A stretch of DNA of 64,000 nt from Gordionus sp. m RMFG-2023 (GCF_954871325.1 NC_088776.1:31730508-31794507), one strand, 5' to 3'; positions 1 through 12,100 are shown, numbered from the stretch's first letter. The notes: generated from the letters alone by a model not told the origin. Numbers and translations are program-made.

Positions 1-94
1 GAAATATAAATATAATGCCTAATTCAATAACTAAAAAAATAAAATTTTTTATAAAATGGATGATTTTAAATATCGCCGGCACATGATGTTAAAC
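1..94. other. Left flank of the first hAT insertion
   Basis: AT-rich flank. Bases 56-94 on the plus strand read as a 13-codon open frame beginning MDDFKYRRH, cut by the hAT insertion at 95. It is too short to call a gene. The last eight bases (87-94, TGTTAAAC) are the left copy of the hAT target-site duplication. Confidence 0.5.
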
Positions 95-1088
95 CAGGGT
101 TGCCAGGTCAAAATTTTCAAATTGCGGGAGAAATTTAGTATTTTGCGGGAGAAATATGAAAATTGCGGTAGAAATATGAAAATTGCGATAGAAATATAAA
201 AATTGCTAAAAAATAATTTTCGCGGGACAATTGACGTAATTATCCGCCTATTATTTTTTATAATTTGTTTATATAAATGCAAAGTCGGTAAATATTTTTT
301 AAAATAAAATAACATCTTGATTTATTAAAATATATTTATTTATTAAAAAAAACCAACGATCTTTTTTAAATATAAAAGAATGTAAACAAGATAAAATTTT
401 ATACAAACGATTTTAATTTTACAATATTTTATGCGAATATCCCGCAAGACCGCAATTGGAAATCTACCGTGTGTGTGTATAACTTTGTAGGGATAGGCGC
501 TTAATTATCACATATCAAGTTTTAATCGTTTATATACATAATAAAATAATATTGTACTCATTTCAATGATAATTATTTTATTTATTATAGTTCAATCACA
601 TTATTATAATCAGTGCAGGGGAGTGTATCTACATTCATTGCAAAACAAAAATATTCTCCAAAAATAAGAAATACTACAGTACAGATGCAACTACAGTTGC
701 GGCAATTGTAATCACTTATCTTGTATTACAACATTCACAGAGCTATTTTTCATTACAATGTAGGTAGATTCCCTCATAATATTTAACGACTCCAAGATAA
801 ATGAAAACTTTTTGTAGAACAAAAAATGAGCAAGGATATCATCAACGTTTTAGAACCTGAATCCAGGAGGTCAATTCTTGACGATTTGAAAGATAGGCAA
901 CATATGCAATTCTAACCGATGCATCTAATGAGAGAAATATTAAAATATTTCCCTTGATCCTCCGCTATTTCAACAAAATTAAGGAAATTTCAATTAAAAT
1001 TTTTTCCCCTCAAATAGTGAAAAATCCAAAGACTTAGCTAACCATATAATGGTAAATATAGCAGACTGGGGATTATCAATAAAATACA

Positions 1089-3391
1089 TGTAAAGTTTTC
1101 TGAGCATATAAGTATAACGAGTTAAATTTTATTTACTTTATTTTTAAAATTTTACATCTATTTTAGAACTAAAAATGTAATGCTTATATAGCATGTTACA
1201 AATAAAAAATCAATTTACATATTAATATAATAATTTATATAAAAAAAATCAATTTTCATAATTTATAAAAAAAATCAATTTATGTAAACACAAAAAAAAA
1301 CAATTTAAAGGTTAGTATTAATCGGTCATATCAACATTCCACCCTTTAAAAAAAACGATCTCCATTCAGGTTTTTCTTGCATGTGAATCTTATCGTACAG
1401 TCTGTCATAGTTTCGTCTTGGAAAATGATAGTTATTTTGGTTGTTAAATCTTTGGTTGCCATAGTATGGTCGAATCTGCCATGGTTGTCTAAACTGATGT
1501 TTGTAATTATTATCATAATGTCTGTTACTCTCAGTATATGGCATCATCTGGGTATTGTCATATCTAATATTAGTTGGTTTTTGTTTGTAAATTTTCTTAT
1601 CTTGTCCCTCCAAATCTTTGAAAAACGGTTTAGTTGTTCATATCATTTGACTTTGTCACCCTTCTGTTAATTATTATCATTGTTTGTTATTAAATATATA
1701 TGCGAAGATTTTGAATGATTTTAGAATGTAGTTATTAATGAATAACATCGTAATAAAATAAGAATCGTCGAGTAATCGAAATAGAATTAATTTAAATAAT
1801 ATCGAATTTGATTAAGAATAATTGAAGCAGAATAAATTTATCAAATATTGAATTTTTGGAATGAAATAAACAATTGGTCGCGTTTTATTTTTATTTATTT
1901 TTTATTATATTATAAATATTGCGTTTTTAATAATAGCGTTTTATATAATAATTTTTATCAATATTAAATTATAAATTTTATCTTTTTTTTTAAAAATATA
2001 TTTAATTGTAGCTTTTTATATAATAGTTTTTTATTAATATTAAATTTCAATTATTTTTAGATTTTAAATTTTACTCCCTTATTTTTCAATATAAACAACT
2101 TTTTCTATCATAAATTATCTTTAAATTGTTCTTTCTAAAAGGAATTTTATTTCGCCTTCCATTTCTAATATATGATTTCTATATCATATTCTTAAAAACT
2201 CTTTTAACATCAAGATGTTCAACTTTCATCTTGCCTCTCTTAACAATAATTGTTTTACATTTCTTTATTTTCACAGTTTTTTTTAATTTTTTATCAATTA
2301 TAAAAGTTTTTATTTCATAATTTTCTTTAATGTTTATTTCCTTATTTTCTTTAATGTTTATTTCCTTATTTTCTTTAATGTTTATTTCCTTATTTTCTTT
2401 AATGTTTATTTCCTTATTTTCTATAATCACAAATTATTATATAATTTATCTCTTTTAGTTTATAAGAATCTCTTTCATTTTGAATATTTGGTTCTAATTC
2501 AATATTTTTCAATTTTTTGTAACTAAGAGATTTACAATGATATTTATTGTAATGTGTTTCTTTATCATATTTATTGTCTAATTTTCTATTTTTATAATAA
2601 TTCTCAATATTAGATTTACTAAAATTTTTATTAGAACAATTTTCTTTTATTTCTGTAGGCAATTTATAATTACATAAACACTTTAATATACACAATGCTT
2701 CATCATAACTTGAATTTAACTCTCTTGGAAACACTGCTTTCATGACCAAATATAAATCATCTGGTAAATTACCTATTAAGCTTAGAGTATTCATACTATC
2801 ATGAAATATTTAGTAATCTTCTAATTTGTCTATGAACTTTGTTTTATTATTAATGTCCCATATAGGTTTATTCATAATTTAGAGATTTATCATTATAAAT
2901 TTTACTTATTTTTCACTTTTTCAAATTAATCATTTCTCACGTGTTTTTAGAATGAAATAAACATAACATTCCAGAAATTTTTTTATCTAGTTGTCTATGT
3001 TCCAGTAGCAAAAATCATATTGTCTGTGGATTTAGAATATTTTGTAAGTCATTATAGCCAATTTTATTTCGTTCGTCTAGTTTAATATATACCTCATTTG
3101 GTAGTCTTGTAAAGGAACCTGCTTTTTCGATGTCCGATATCTGAGTGTCCTTGAAGATGTCTTCGAATCTACTCAAAAAAATATCGCCATTGCCTGAGTA
3201 TATTGGAAATTCAATATTTATATTAACATTATTATTGGGAATCTGTTTAATATTATTTATTTATTTACGATTTCCTCGAATATGTAGCGGAACTGCCACC
3301 ATAAAGTTTTCTGAGCATATAAGTATAACGAGTTAAATTTTATTTAATTTTTTTTTAAATTTTACATCTATTTTAAAACTAAAAATGTAAT
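1089..3391 (-). mobile_element. LTR-retrotransposon fossil, gag-like only
   Basis: A near-identical stretch of about 90 bp occurs at 1089-1182 and 3303-3391 in direct orientation. Read on the minus strand, the left copy extends as a 248-bp LTR from 1336 (TGTTGA start) to 1089, preceded by a purine-rich tract at about 1337-1350. The right copy keeps only its inner part and is followed inward by a TGG-type primer-binding-like site. Between them are gag-like remnants in the right order: a helical gag-type segment at 2794-2414 and an Asn/Gln-rich basic segment at 1613-1326. No protease, RT or integrase was seen. It is broken, with several breaks, and lies inside the left arm of the hAT composite, so it is younger than that arm. 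The family is probably Ty3/Gypsy, not proven. Confidence 0.55.
2321..2422. repeat. 24-bp tandem repeat, about four copies
   Basis: Four nearly perfect copies of a 24-bp unit containing TTTCTTTAATGTTTATTTCC lie in tandem. On the minus strand the array reads as an ENKEINIK octapeptide repeat within the LTR fossil. The high copy identity implies recent expansion or homogenisation. Confidence 0.85.
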
Positions 3392-4140
3392 GTAATGCCT
3401 CAGTGGATTTGGAAAAAACCAGAGTGTATTTATAGAATTAAGTCAGCACAATGTTGGTAGCGATTTGTTCCTAATACCCGCTATCGATAGAATTATAAAA
3501 TTTTATAAACCTTTAAAATATATTTCTTAAATATAGATTAGAATAGCTGTCCTAACACTTTGAAATCTTTTTTCAATAATGAATGGCAAGTTATATTTAG
3601 GAATGATTTCACATATAGGAAATCTACTACATGCTGTTAATGTGCAGTTGCAATCAGAAGAATCTTAACAGAGATTCATAAAATTATGTTGCAGGTGTGT
3701 TCAACTTTACAATTAAAAATTGACAATAAATTTTATGACGCTTTGTTAAAACTATATTAAAATGTTCAAATATTATAAAAATACCTATAGACTGATGTCT
3801 TGTTGGAGGAGATTGTATTGCTCTCTATGATTTACAATGTAAAAAATATATTTATATAATGCGAATGTATAGATAAGATTTTATAAAATATAAAAAATAT
3901 ATGGAAAATTAAATAGTTATGTTAATTATATTTTATTTGAGATTTAAATAATGGAACTAACGTACCGTCGTTATTGAATATTTATAAAATTCCTGGCATG
4001 ACATTATAAATTTGTTTAGGTTAATGATGCTTACTACCAAGTGAATGTATGGAAATATTCTAAATACCAACCTAATTTGCTAAATACCGGCCAAAATTTA
4101 TTAAAATGTAATAAGACCCTTATTATTTAATATATTATAA

Positions 4141-4329
4141 CCGAATCACGTGGTCGAGTCCTGTTTCCTATATATCATCTCCCCAAGGATGGAACCACCA
4201 AGTTAGATTAAGAAAAAAAAACATGATAATTCCTGGGATTCGAAACCGCGACCATGGGATCAATAAGCGAAGCTCTTGCGCTTGCCTACTAGGCCATAGA
4301 GGCTTTCCAAAAATTACGATTTTTCAAAT
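4141..4329 (-). mobile_element. tRNA-derived SINE in the hAT spacer
   Basis: Read on the minus strand, this contains a good RNA polymerase III A box (TGGCCTAGTAGG, about 4286-4297) and a B box (GGTTTCGAATCC, about 4237-4248). Their spacing is that of a tRNA and the tRNA-like outline is weak. The same 11 bases, ATATATTATAA, flank it at 4130-4140 and 4330-4340, as expected for a LINE-mobilised SINE. There is no convincing A-rich tail, and about 25 bases precede the tRNA-like start, so the exact ends are uncertain. A decayed tRNA gene is the alternative. Confidence 0.6.
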
Positions 4330-5930
4330 ATATATTATAAATATATTTGGTAGTGCCTATCCATATGAAAAATAAATAAAATTCAAATTTGATAGGTAGT
4401 ACCTTAAGGTAGTAAGCATCATTAACCATTTGTTTAACCATTAGATCGGCCTCTAATGTTGTTAAAGCAATCCGATTTCTCTCCTTTTCCCAGGAAGTCC
4501 TCATCAGGCTAAAAATTTGCTCGGATGAAGCATTAGAACGAGGTAGGGAGCAGACATACTCACATATTTTTTCCAAGCATCTGAATTTATTGTTATTACG
4601 AAAAAACTCTACCTAGCTTTTAGACCATCTAACTTTAAGTATTCTGGCGAATCATAAAAAATAGAGAGAATTACAATCTCCTCAAACAAGACAGCAGTGT
4701 CTTTCGGTATTTTTAATATATTTATTAAACTACAAAAACGATCATCAATTGATGGTTTCTGTTCCAAGGTCATAATAATAGTTTTTAAAATCAAATTTTA
4801 ATTGTAAATATTCTAAAAATGTCTTAATAAAAATATCTGCTTCATTTAAAAATGTATTAATTAGAGTATTATTTGAACATTTTAATAAAATATTTTTTGC
4901 AATAGCGCCATAAAATTTATTATCAATTTTTAACTGTAGAGACGAACAGAGCTGTAGCCTGATTTTGTGAATCTTTATTAATAAAGAATATTCTGATTGT
5001 AGATTTCCTACATGTGAAACTAATCCCAAATATGCTTCTGCCATTTCATACTCGAAAAAATTTTTGGACTGCTTTTAAAATCTTTATTTAAGAAGTATTT
5101 TATTAAGGGTTTGTAAAATTTTAAAATTCTATCGATGGAAGGTATTAATGATAACCACCTGATAGGTACATATCGCAACAACTCACACCATTCCAAGTCA
5201 GACCACTCCACCAACTCTTTTAATTCATTAACTCTTTTGGTTGATGAACTAAATTCGTTAAAACATTTCATCACAATTATTTCGACATCTACAGATAGTT
5301 CATTCATTGCCTTCTTGCAAGAATTATGTAGTATATGGCATATACACCCAATTGGTATTAATTCATTATTGTTATGCCTCAATTCGGTAAATACACTTTG
5401 GTTTTTGTCAAAATTTACAGGCATTATCTAGGCAGAAAGCTGACATGCAATCATTGATAACCCTGAATCAGCTATATTTACCATTATGTGGTTAGCTACA
5501 TCTTTGGATTTGTCACTATCGAGGAAATAATATTTAACAGTTTTATTGAAATGTTCTTATTAAATAGTGAAGGATCAAGGGAAATGTTTTAATATTTCCC
5601 TTTTTAGATGCATCTGTTAGAATTTCATATGGATGCCCATCTTTCAAATCGTCAAGAATTGACCTCTAGGATACAGGTACTAACACTTGTGATAGCCTTG
5701 CTCATTTTTTGTTCTACCACAAGTAAGATTTGCACTTATATTGGCGTCGTTAAATATCATGGGAAAGATTCAACCCACATTGTGATGATATAACTCTGTG
5801 AATGTTGAACTACATAATAGTTGTATACGATTTCCACTGTAGTTTCACCTGTAATATTTATTATTTTTGGAGAATATTTTTGCATTGCAATGGATGTTGA
5901 TATACTCCCCTGTACTGACTTATATGAATC
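4290..5930 (-). pseudogene. hAT transposase remnant, right arm
   Basis: This minus-strand copy is the better preserved of the two. In order it keeps an N-terminal part with CGRTKNEQ-like residues (about 5700), a segment near 5500 with KSKDVANHIMVNIA, and the catalytic-domain motif IGCICHILHN followed by a VPIRWLSL block (5360-5120). It also keeps helical segments (5044-4750) and a C-terminal dimerisation block with SNASSEQIFS and RNRIALTTLEAD (4576-4400). These are typical of zinc-finger hAT transposases of animals. Several frameshifts separate the open pieces 5424-5020, 5044-4745, 4794-4609 and 4576-4289. A DDE catalytic role is inferred from the family; the protein is dead. Confidence 0.75.
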
Positions 5931-6364
5931 AAATTATGTTGATTTATTATTGGATAAAAATAAAACAGGATAGGAAGAAATTTACAAACTGGAAATTTTC
6001 ACATAAATATTTTAAATTTATTTTAAAAATATAAAATATTATTTATATATTAAAAACGTTAAAATACTAAAAAAAAATTGCGGGATAAATTAAAAAATTG
6101 CAGTAGATTTTTGCGGGAGATTTTCAATTGCGGTAGTTTTGCGGGAGAGAGATGTCTGCATGTTAACTAAAAAATTGCGGGAGTCTCCCGCTGATGGGGG
6201 GAGACAGGGCAACCCTATGTTATACACATTTAATAAACGTGTAAGGGTGTGATGTTTAGTATTTTCACTAAATATTACGGGCGTTAGTAGCAGTCATGGC
6301 CTTTCGAAATTCATCAGATTTATGATAACGATAAATCATTTTTAAAAAATTTACATTATTTTTT

Positions 6365-6886
6365 ATGGAATTAGAAAATATTCTTAAAAGCTTTGTCACA
6401 AAGTATTAATAGTTTTTATTTTTTTTTAAAATTAAATACTCATTAGTCATAAGAATCTTCACGCCATCATTTATCACGATAAAGAAGGAATTATAATTCT
6501 TAAAGGTTTACTATTTATCTATATATTATTTTTATTTACTATAGCTTTTGATCAAGCAATAACAGAAAATATTATTACTATTGATTTTTTAAATATATTT
6601 AATTTATCTACTCATCAAATAAATAAAATTGGAATGGGTGATATTAAAAAACTACTTATCACCCTTAAAAATTATCAAGTAATTTATTATATACTGCAAA
6701 AATAATTATAATTAATAGATAATACAATTTAATAAAGACAAAGTAATTTTAACAGCAATCATCTCAAAGAATTCTAATATGGGTAGTACTTGATTATTAT
6801 CAAATATCTATTATATTTAAGGGTTTTTTCTGAATTTGGATGAAGAATTAAATGAATTATCATCATTATTACAAAGCTTTGTTTGA
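6365..6886 (+). CDS. LAMTOR3: Ragulator subunit LAMTOR3 homologue, five exons
   Basis: Exons 6365-6402, 6447-6505, 6545-6678, 6719-6782 and 6822-6886 give 360 nt, encoding 119 residues plus stop. The four introns (44, 39, 40 and 39 bp) all begin GT and end AG. The product matches animal LAMTOR3 (MP1, 124 aa in human) along its length. The start MELENILKSF corresponds to the N-terminal helix. NLHAIIYHDKEG corresponds to GLHAIVVSDRDG, NYQIIQFN to TYQVVQFN, and the end NLDEELNELSSLLQSF to SLEKELAPLFEELRQV. LAMTOR3 has a roadblock/LC7 fold, pairs with LAMTOR2 on late endosomes and lysosomes, and in the pentameric Ragulator anchors Rag GTPases and scaffolds MEK-ERK signalling. The chosen ATG is the first in frame and gives the family length. 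The gene begins 148 bp after the hAT composite, with an AATAAA at about 6904. No break is seen. Family assignment rests on remembered alignment. Confidence 0.9.
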
Positions 6887-7409
6887 TACAATTACATAAT
6901 ATTAATAAAATATAAACCTTATTTCAGGATTTATAATATAATTATTTATTTTTAATATTAAAAAGTTTCGATTATATTAAATATTTATTTGCAATATAAA
7001 CAAATAAATTTTATATGAAGTTGAAAAATTATATAATGAACAGTGGAATGCATTACATTTATTTTTACAAAAGTCTAAGAAAATAAAATTAGATTTTTAG
7101 CAGTAAATTAATCAAAATTTGTAATCTTATTATCAAATAATTAACCTTTTGGGCAGTATTTATAAACTTTTGGGTAGTAAATTTATCAAAATGGATAGTA
7201 TTTTTATTACCAAATAAATAAAATATTTTATCAGATAAAATATTGGGCAATAAAAAAATTAAGTAAAGTTATGGCAAAAATTGTTAAATATTTATTTGAG
7301 TTGTTTTGCAAATCTATTTATTATATAAATATATAAAAATTAGTAAATGAATTTATAAAATATCAAAATATGAGATTCATTATAGAAATGCAGTTTGCCA
7401 TTGAGCATT
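6887..7409. other. Intergenic stretch after LAMTOR3
   Basis: AT-rich. A plus-strand open piece at about 7015-7099 reads EVEKLYNEQWNALHLFLQ and could be an exon of an unknown gene. I cannot recognise it. Around 7150-7260 a TTTGGGTAGTAAATT-like motif recurs, and it is seen again near 46655, so part of this stretch is repetitive. Confidence 0.3.
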
Positions 7410-7624
7410 TTGTTGAGCAAATCTAAAAGATAGAAAATATTTTAAAAATGTTTATATTTAATTAAAACTGTTACTGTACAACAAGAGCCTTTTTAAATAT
7501 TATAAAATAATATATAAAAAAGGTAAGTTAAATTGAATAATTATAGAATAGTATATATATACAAGAATTGAGAATAAAAAGTTACCATTGACCATATATT
7601 ATGAGGTTTCTTCAAGTTATAATA
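7410..7624 (+). repeat. 5' LTR of Gypsy fossil 1
   Basis: Bases 7500-7624 match 13105-13222 with moderate divergence, including the shared stretch GAGAATAAAAAGTTAC. The outer edge near 7410 (TGTTGAGC) is less certain because the partner LTR is split by a MITE. Confidence 0.65.
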
Positions 7625-7761
7625 TTGGCGAAAAGGTAAAAAAAGATGGGGTCTTCAGTCAAGTTAAATATTAAATAGAATTGTATAGAAAATTTTTTTG
7701 TTTTTAAAAAAATAATATATATCTTTAGGAATTATGGGTGATATTTCAAAAACTACATTAA

Positions 7762-9118
7762 CCATCCAATACTCTGGTGAAATAAATGACGTTAGTACTC
7801 GGCTCAATTTCAAATGTATATATCTCCAGTTATATTCATTATTTCTATTTAATATTTGGATATAAGATAGAACTAACCTTAAACTTAATAAAATATTTAC
7901 TTATTTTTATTTCTTAAGCTTAGATTAAAGATGATGAGGATAATTATAATTTGTGACAAAATTTCTAAAAAAAGCTTACTTTTTTTAAATTTCAAATATT
8001 AAATTAAAAAATTAACATCATATAAATGATAATTCATAATATGAATCTTTATTATTCAATATAAAAAAAATTACAATATTTAAACAAAAAAAAATAGAAC
8101 ATTTATATATGTTAAATTTGACATGCAAAACATTAATGTGTTCTAAACATAAATTTATTTTACATATTTGAAAAAAATATTTTGTTTTTATTTTGATGGT
8201 TAGATTTAAAATTCCAGCTAAATAACTTCTTTAGTAGAACTTTCATATTGGTCAGTATAGTTTTTACATATAATTTTAATTTTTTCATTGGTATGATAAA
8301 TAATCTTTTCAATCATTTTTGTGTTGTGAACAAGTCAAAACATTTTTCTGGAGTGTCAGCTTCTTTCCTTTATTCTTTTACTCCTGGCAGATGAATAACT
8401 AAATTTTGTTGATGAGTTCTTATTCTTTGATTAGGAAGATCCTTTTTCCATTCAGTAAACTTATTTTTTTTAGCTAATTTTAAAGAGAAATATACTATGA
8501 TTTCATATTTACCTAAATAATATTAAGTTTATTGTCTTCGACTAACATTTCTTCTTCATCTAATTCAGATTGTGTATCATGATCACTATCATATATAAAA
8601 TCTTCATTCTCACTATTAATTATATTGTTATAATCACCTCAAATAAAGATATTACATCTTAAATAATTATATATTTAGTTTCAGAATCTGCAAAAATCAT
8701 TATAAATGATAAAAATAATTTGAGAAATGAGTCAGCTGGTGAAAAATAATAATAAAACTCCACCAGAGAAAATCTTTACGTTTTCTTTTTCATATATCTC
8801 ATTTCAAAATATAAGATATTTATATTTTGTTTTAATAAATTTTATAATATAGTAGTATATATTTATAATTTTAAAAATTAAAAAAAAAATTTCTTAAAAA
8901 ATTGCAAATTTACTTGGGGTCTCACAAATCCCAATCAGTCACAAAATGCTTATATCTTAAAAACTACTCAACCAAAATATATGAAATTTGGAATATAGAT
9001 TCTAAGATATATTTGATGAAGCTTCTGATGAATCCAGATCATAATATTTAACCATTTTTATCTAATATTATTTCTAGCATGCCTGGGGTTTCATATACCC
9101 CACCAGAGTATTGAAGGG
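7762..9118 (-). mobile_element. piggyBac-like element with TTAA target sites
   Basis: TTAA occurs at 7758-7761 and 9119-9122, immediately outside inverted ends CCATCCAATACTCTGGTG (7762) and CACCAGAGTATTGAAGGG (ending 9118). TTAA duplication plus CC-starting TIRs is the piggyBac signature. The interior carries minus-strand transposase remnants. At 1357 bp it is shorter than a full element (usually about 2.5 kb), so the catalytic half has been lost. It lies inside Gypsy fossil 1, between LTR and gag, and is therefore younger. Confidence 0.8.
8190..8645 (-). pseudogene. piggyBac transposase N-terminal remnant
   Basis: On the minus strand from 8640 an acidic N-terminus reads YDSDHDTQSELDEEEML, as is usual in piggyBac transposases. 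It is followed by TEWKKDLPNQRIRTHQQN and HLPGVK (about 8460-8380), the conserved start of the DDE_Tnp_1_7 domain. A frameshifted stretch follows in which FTT, MIEKIIYHTN is still readable (about 8330-8290). The family cuts and pastes at TTAA sites using three aspartates. Those residues lie beyond the preserved part, so no activity is possible. Confidence 0.7.
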
Positions 9119-12100
9119 TTAAACTAATTTTGTAGAAGAAAATTTAGATAATTATTTGGATTATATTAAATATATTTGAATGTAAAGGATATTCCTAAAA
9201 CAGTCGTAACTTGAAAAAATTATTCATAGCGTATGGAGGAATAAATATAATCGATATAAAAAATTACTATTTCAAAGTAAAAGTGATGATGTGGTATGGA
9301 CAGATTTATATAAAATTGCAAAACAACTTTAAAGATGAAAGAACTGTCTTAGCATCAAAAATTTATTTTATTAGGTCGTACACCAGCAGATTCAGTAATG
9401 CGTTATTTAAAAAATATAAATAAACTAGCCCGTAGATGAGAATTTGTAAATAATATAGAGTGATCAATTAATCGCTGGAAAGATGTCGCAAATAGATAAA
9501 GAACTATGATTCAAATACTACAGACGAAGAGCAACCGTTAAGCTTAAACAAGGTTATTGCAATGGCTTTAATGATGGAACGGGCCAACTTATAAATAAAT
9601 AATACTAAAAAATCAAAGTGACGACTAAATATAATGATAATTATAAACGATTAAATCAGAATTACAATAATTATCGGCAGTATAATGATAATGATAATTG
9701 GCAGTATCAAAATGAGAATAAAACATAAGTATAAAGAAAACCAGTTCAAGTTATAATAACTACCACACGATTAATAATATAAGAAAATCGTGCTATTTTT
9801 GTAATCGTTTACATGCTCGGAATTGTCCAGCATACGGAAAAACATGCAACAAATGTAAGAAATTAAACCACTTTGCCGTGTGTTGTAAAAATGGAGGAAA
9901 TGTTTATGATACAAATTACAATAGTAACTACGATGATTCAGATTTCTCAAAAAGTCTATAAATATGGACAGCTCCCAAAAAATAATGGTATTAATAAACA
10001 ACCACGTGAAATATGATACAGGTTCAGCAGTAAACATCATTAATGCAACAATATGGAATAAAAAGGGGAGGCCAAAACTTAGACTAGTTAGAGCTCCAAC
10101 AACATATGGAAACAATACAATAAAAATAATGGGAGAAGCTTATGTTAAAGTTCAATAGAAGATAAGACAAAATGGTTTCCGCTATTAGTTACAATGATGC
10201 AGCGCTATTTAGATTTCCATGGACTATAGAATTTGATCTATCGTTGCCAAAAAAGGTAATGATCAGCAATAAATATAATAATAATGGTAATGGAAACGTA
10301 AATATTGAAAAACTATATAAAGAGTTTGCTAATGTGTTTGATAATAAATTAGGATTAATGAAAAATGCGGAACCAATATAAGTACAATTGGATGCCAGAA
10401 AAATAATTTAATGATATACCCCCTTTTAAAATATTAAACTATTTAAAAATTAGCCAAAAATTAAAAATACGTATTTTTAATTTTTAGATACAAAACCAAT
10501 AGCTCTACCAGCAAGAAAGTTGCCTTTAAAAGTAGAAATTGAACAAGAGTAACCTGGAGTACTCCAATGTGGAACGTAAAACCTCAAGTGAATTACGATT
10601 ATGTGGTGATTTCAAAGTAACATTGAATAAATTTTTACTAAAAGACTATCACATTCTACCAACGTTTGAAGAATTAATCGCAAAGATCGCTAATAAAAAT
10701 AAGTATACAATATTAGATCTAAAAAACCAAGAATTATTAACTAAGGTAACACCAATTGGATACTACCGCTATTTACGATTACCTTTTGGTATGGCTACAG
10801 CACCAATAATATTTCAACGATATATGAACGATTTACTCTGACTGTAAAGATGCAGTTTATTTAGACAATGTTATAATCACAGGAAAAAATGATACAGAAC
10901 ATTAAGAGAATATACAAGTCCTCAAAAAATTACAAAATGCGGGATTAAAATCAAAACAAAAAATAAATTTTATGAAAGAAAAAATATCATATTTAGGATA
11001 CATAATAGATGAAAATGTAATACACCCAGATAAAAAGAAAATAATAGTAATACAAAAATATCCAAATAAAAATAGACATGACATAAAATCATTTTCAGGT
11101 ATATTAAACTATCATACACGGGTCATACCAAACTTACATGGAATCATAGCAGAATTACATAATAAAACATATAAAAATGTTAAATGGAATTGGACTAAAA
11201 AAGATGAGGCATTATTTGAAAAAGCAAAAGGAATAGTAACAGAACAAAATACTATACAGTTTTATAAACCGGACCTCAAGTTAATATTAGAAACAGATGC
11301 ATCTAACCAAAGATTTGGAGCTGTATTCATGCAAAAATATGATAATGGTAACGAATTCCCAATAGCTTACACCTCGAGAACTTTACAAAATGCTGAAAAG
11401 AATTATTCAACAATCGACAAAAAAGCCAAAGCTAAATAAACGGCGTTGAAAAATTTCATAACTATTTGTATGGACGAAAATATAAAATACGAACAGACCA
11501 TAAACTTTTAATAAAGATATATATGGTAATAACAGAGATTTAAGTTTATTAACATATCAAAGATTATTACGTTGGGCTTATCCGCATATAATTACGATAT
11601 TATGTACAAGTAAGGCGCTAATAATATAAATGCAAATGCTTTATCGCGAAATCCAATAGAGAAAAATGATGATAAATTAACAAGCGAAAATAAAGCAGTG
11701 ATTTATATAAGAAATCCTATTTATGGTATAACCGTGTAATCCGCCACCCCGACACTTGGAAAGGGTACATTTAGATTTTGCCGAACCACTGGACGGATTT
11801 TATTGCCAGGTAGGAATCGATGCATACTCAAAATGGATTGATGTTGATAGAATTAAAGATACAAGTAAGAATTTAATAAATATATTAGAAAAATGGGTTA
11901 CTCGATATGGTATTCCACATCAAATTGTAACCGAAAATGGTCCACAATTTATTTCAAATGAATTTGATAAATGGTATGAAAACTAGAATATACAACATAT
12001 AAAAATTGCACAGTAACATCTGAGAAGCAATGGTGTAGTAGAAAGATGCATTCAGACTATCAAAAATCGATATTTTGCAAATAGAGAACAAACGAATAAT

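Larger units (their letters stand above)
600..4050 (+). pseudogene. hAT transposase remnant, left arm (interrupted)
   Basis: Plus-strand remnants match the better-kept minus copy of the right arm, read in reverse. Bases 600-1088 match 5930-5470. Bases 3392-3850 match the middle part, including KNQSVF and IDRIIKFYKPL at about 3410-3520. The stretch near 4021 encodes the NDAYY motif that lies beside the C-terminal dimerisation region. A 2.3-kb LTR fossil (1089-3391) splits the arm, and much of the C-terminal segment is missing around 3830-4010. Stops and frameshifts are frequent. It was once a DDE transposase of the zinc-finger hAT type and now cannot encode protein. Confidence 0.65.
95..6217. 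mobile_element. hAT composite with two inverted transposase copies
   Basis: The ends are CAGGGTTGCC at 95 and GGCAACCCTA ending at 6217. They are flanked by near-identical 8-bp duplications, TGTTAAAC (87-94) and TGTTATAC (6218-6225), which is the hAT signature. Inside lie two decayed copies of the same hAT transposase pointing towards each other, one plus (about 600-4050) and one minus (about 5930-4290). The whole is therefore a very large imperfect inverted repeat with a short spacer. Subterminal TTGCGGGAGA-type motifs occur near both ends (about 124-230 and 6075-6185), in the same orientation on the plus strand. An LTR fossil interrupts the left arm and a SINE sits in the spacer. It could have formed by insertion of one hAT into another or by an inverted duplication during transposition. 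No intact transposase remains. Confidence 0.8.

Noticed and set aside
49-315. 88-codon minus-strand ORF
   Set aside because: It runs across the hAT terminus and its TTGCGGGAGA subterminal repeats and has no recognisable domain.
2126-2320. Hydrophobic plus-strand ORF
   Set aside because: T-rich shadow opposite the minus-strand gag-like region; Phe/Leu/Ile richness follows from base composition.
5135-5431. 98-codon plus-strand ORF
   Set aside because: Antisense to the best-preserved block of the right-arm hAT transposase.
9771-10115. 114-codon minus-strand ORF
   Set aside because: Antisense to the zinc knuckles and protease of Gypsy fossil 1.
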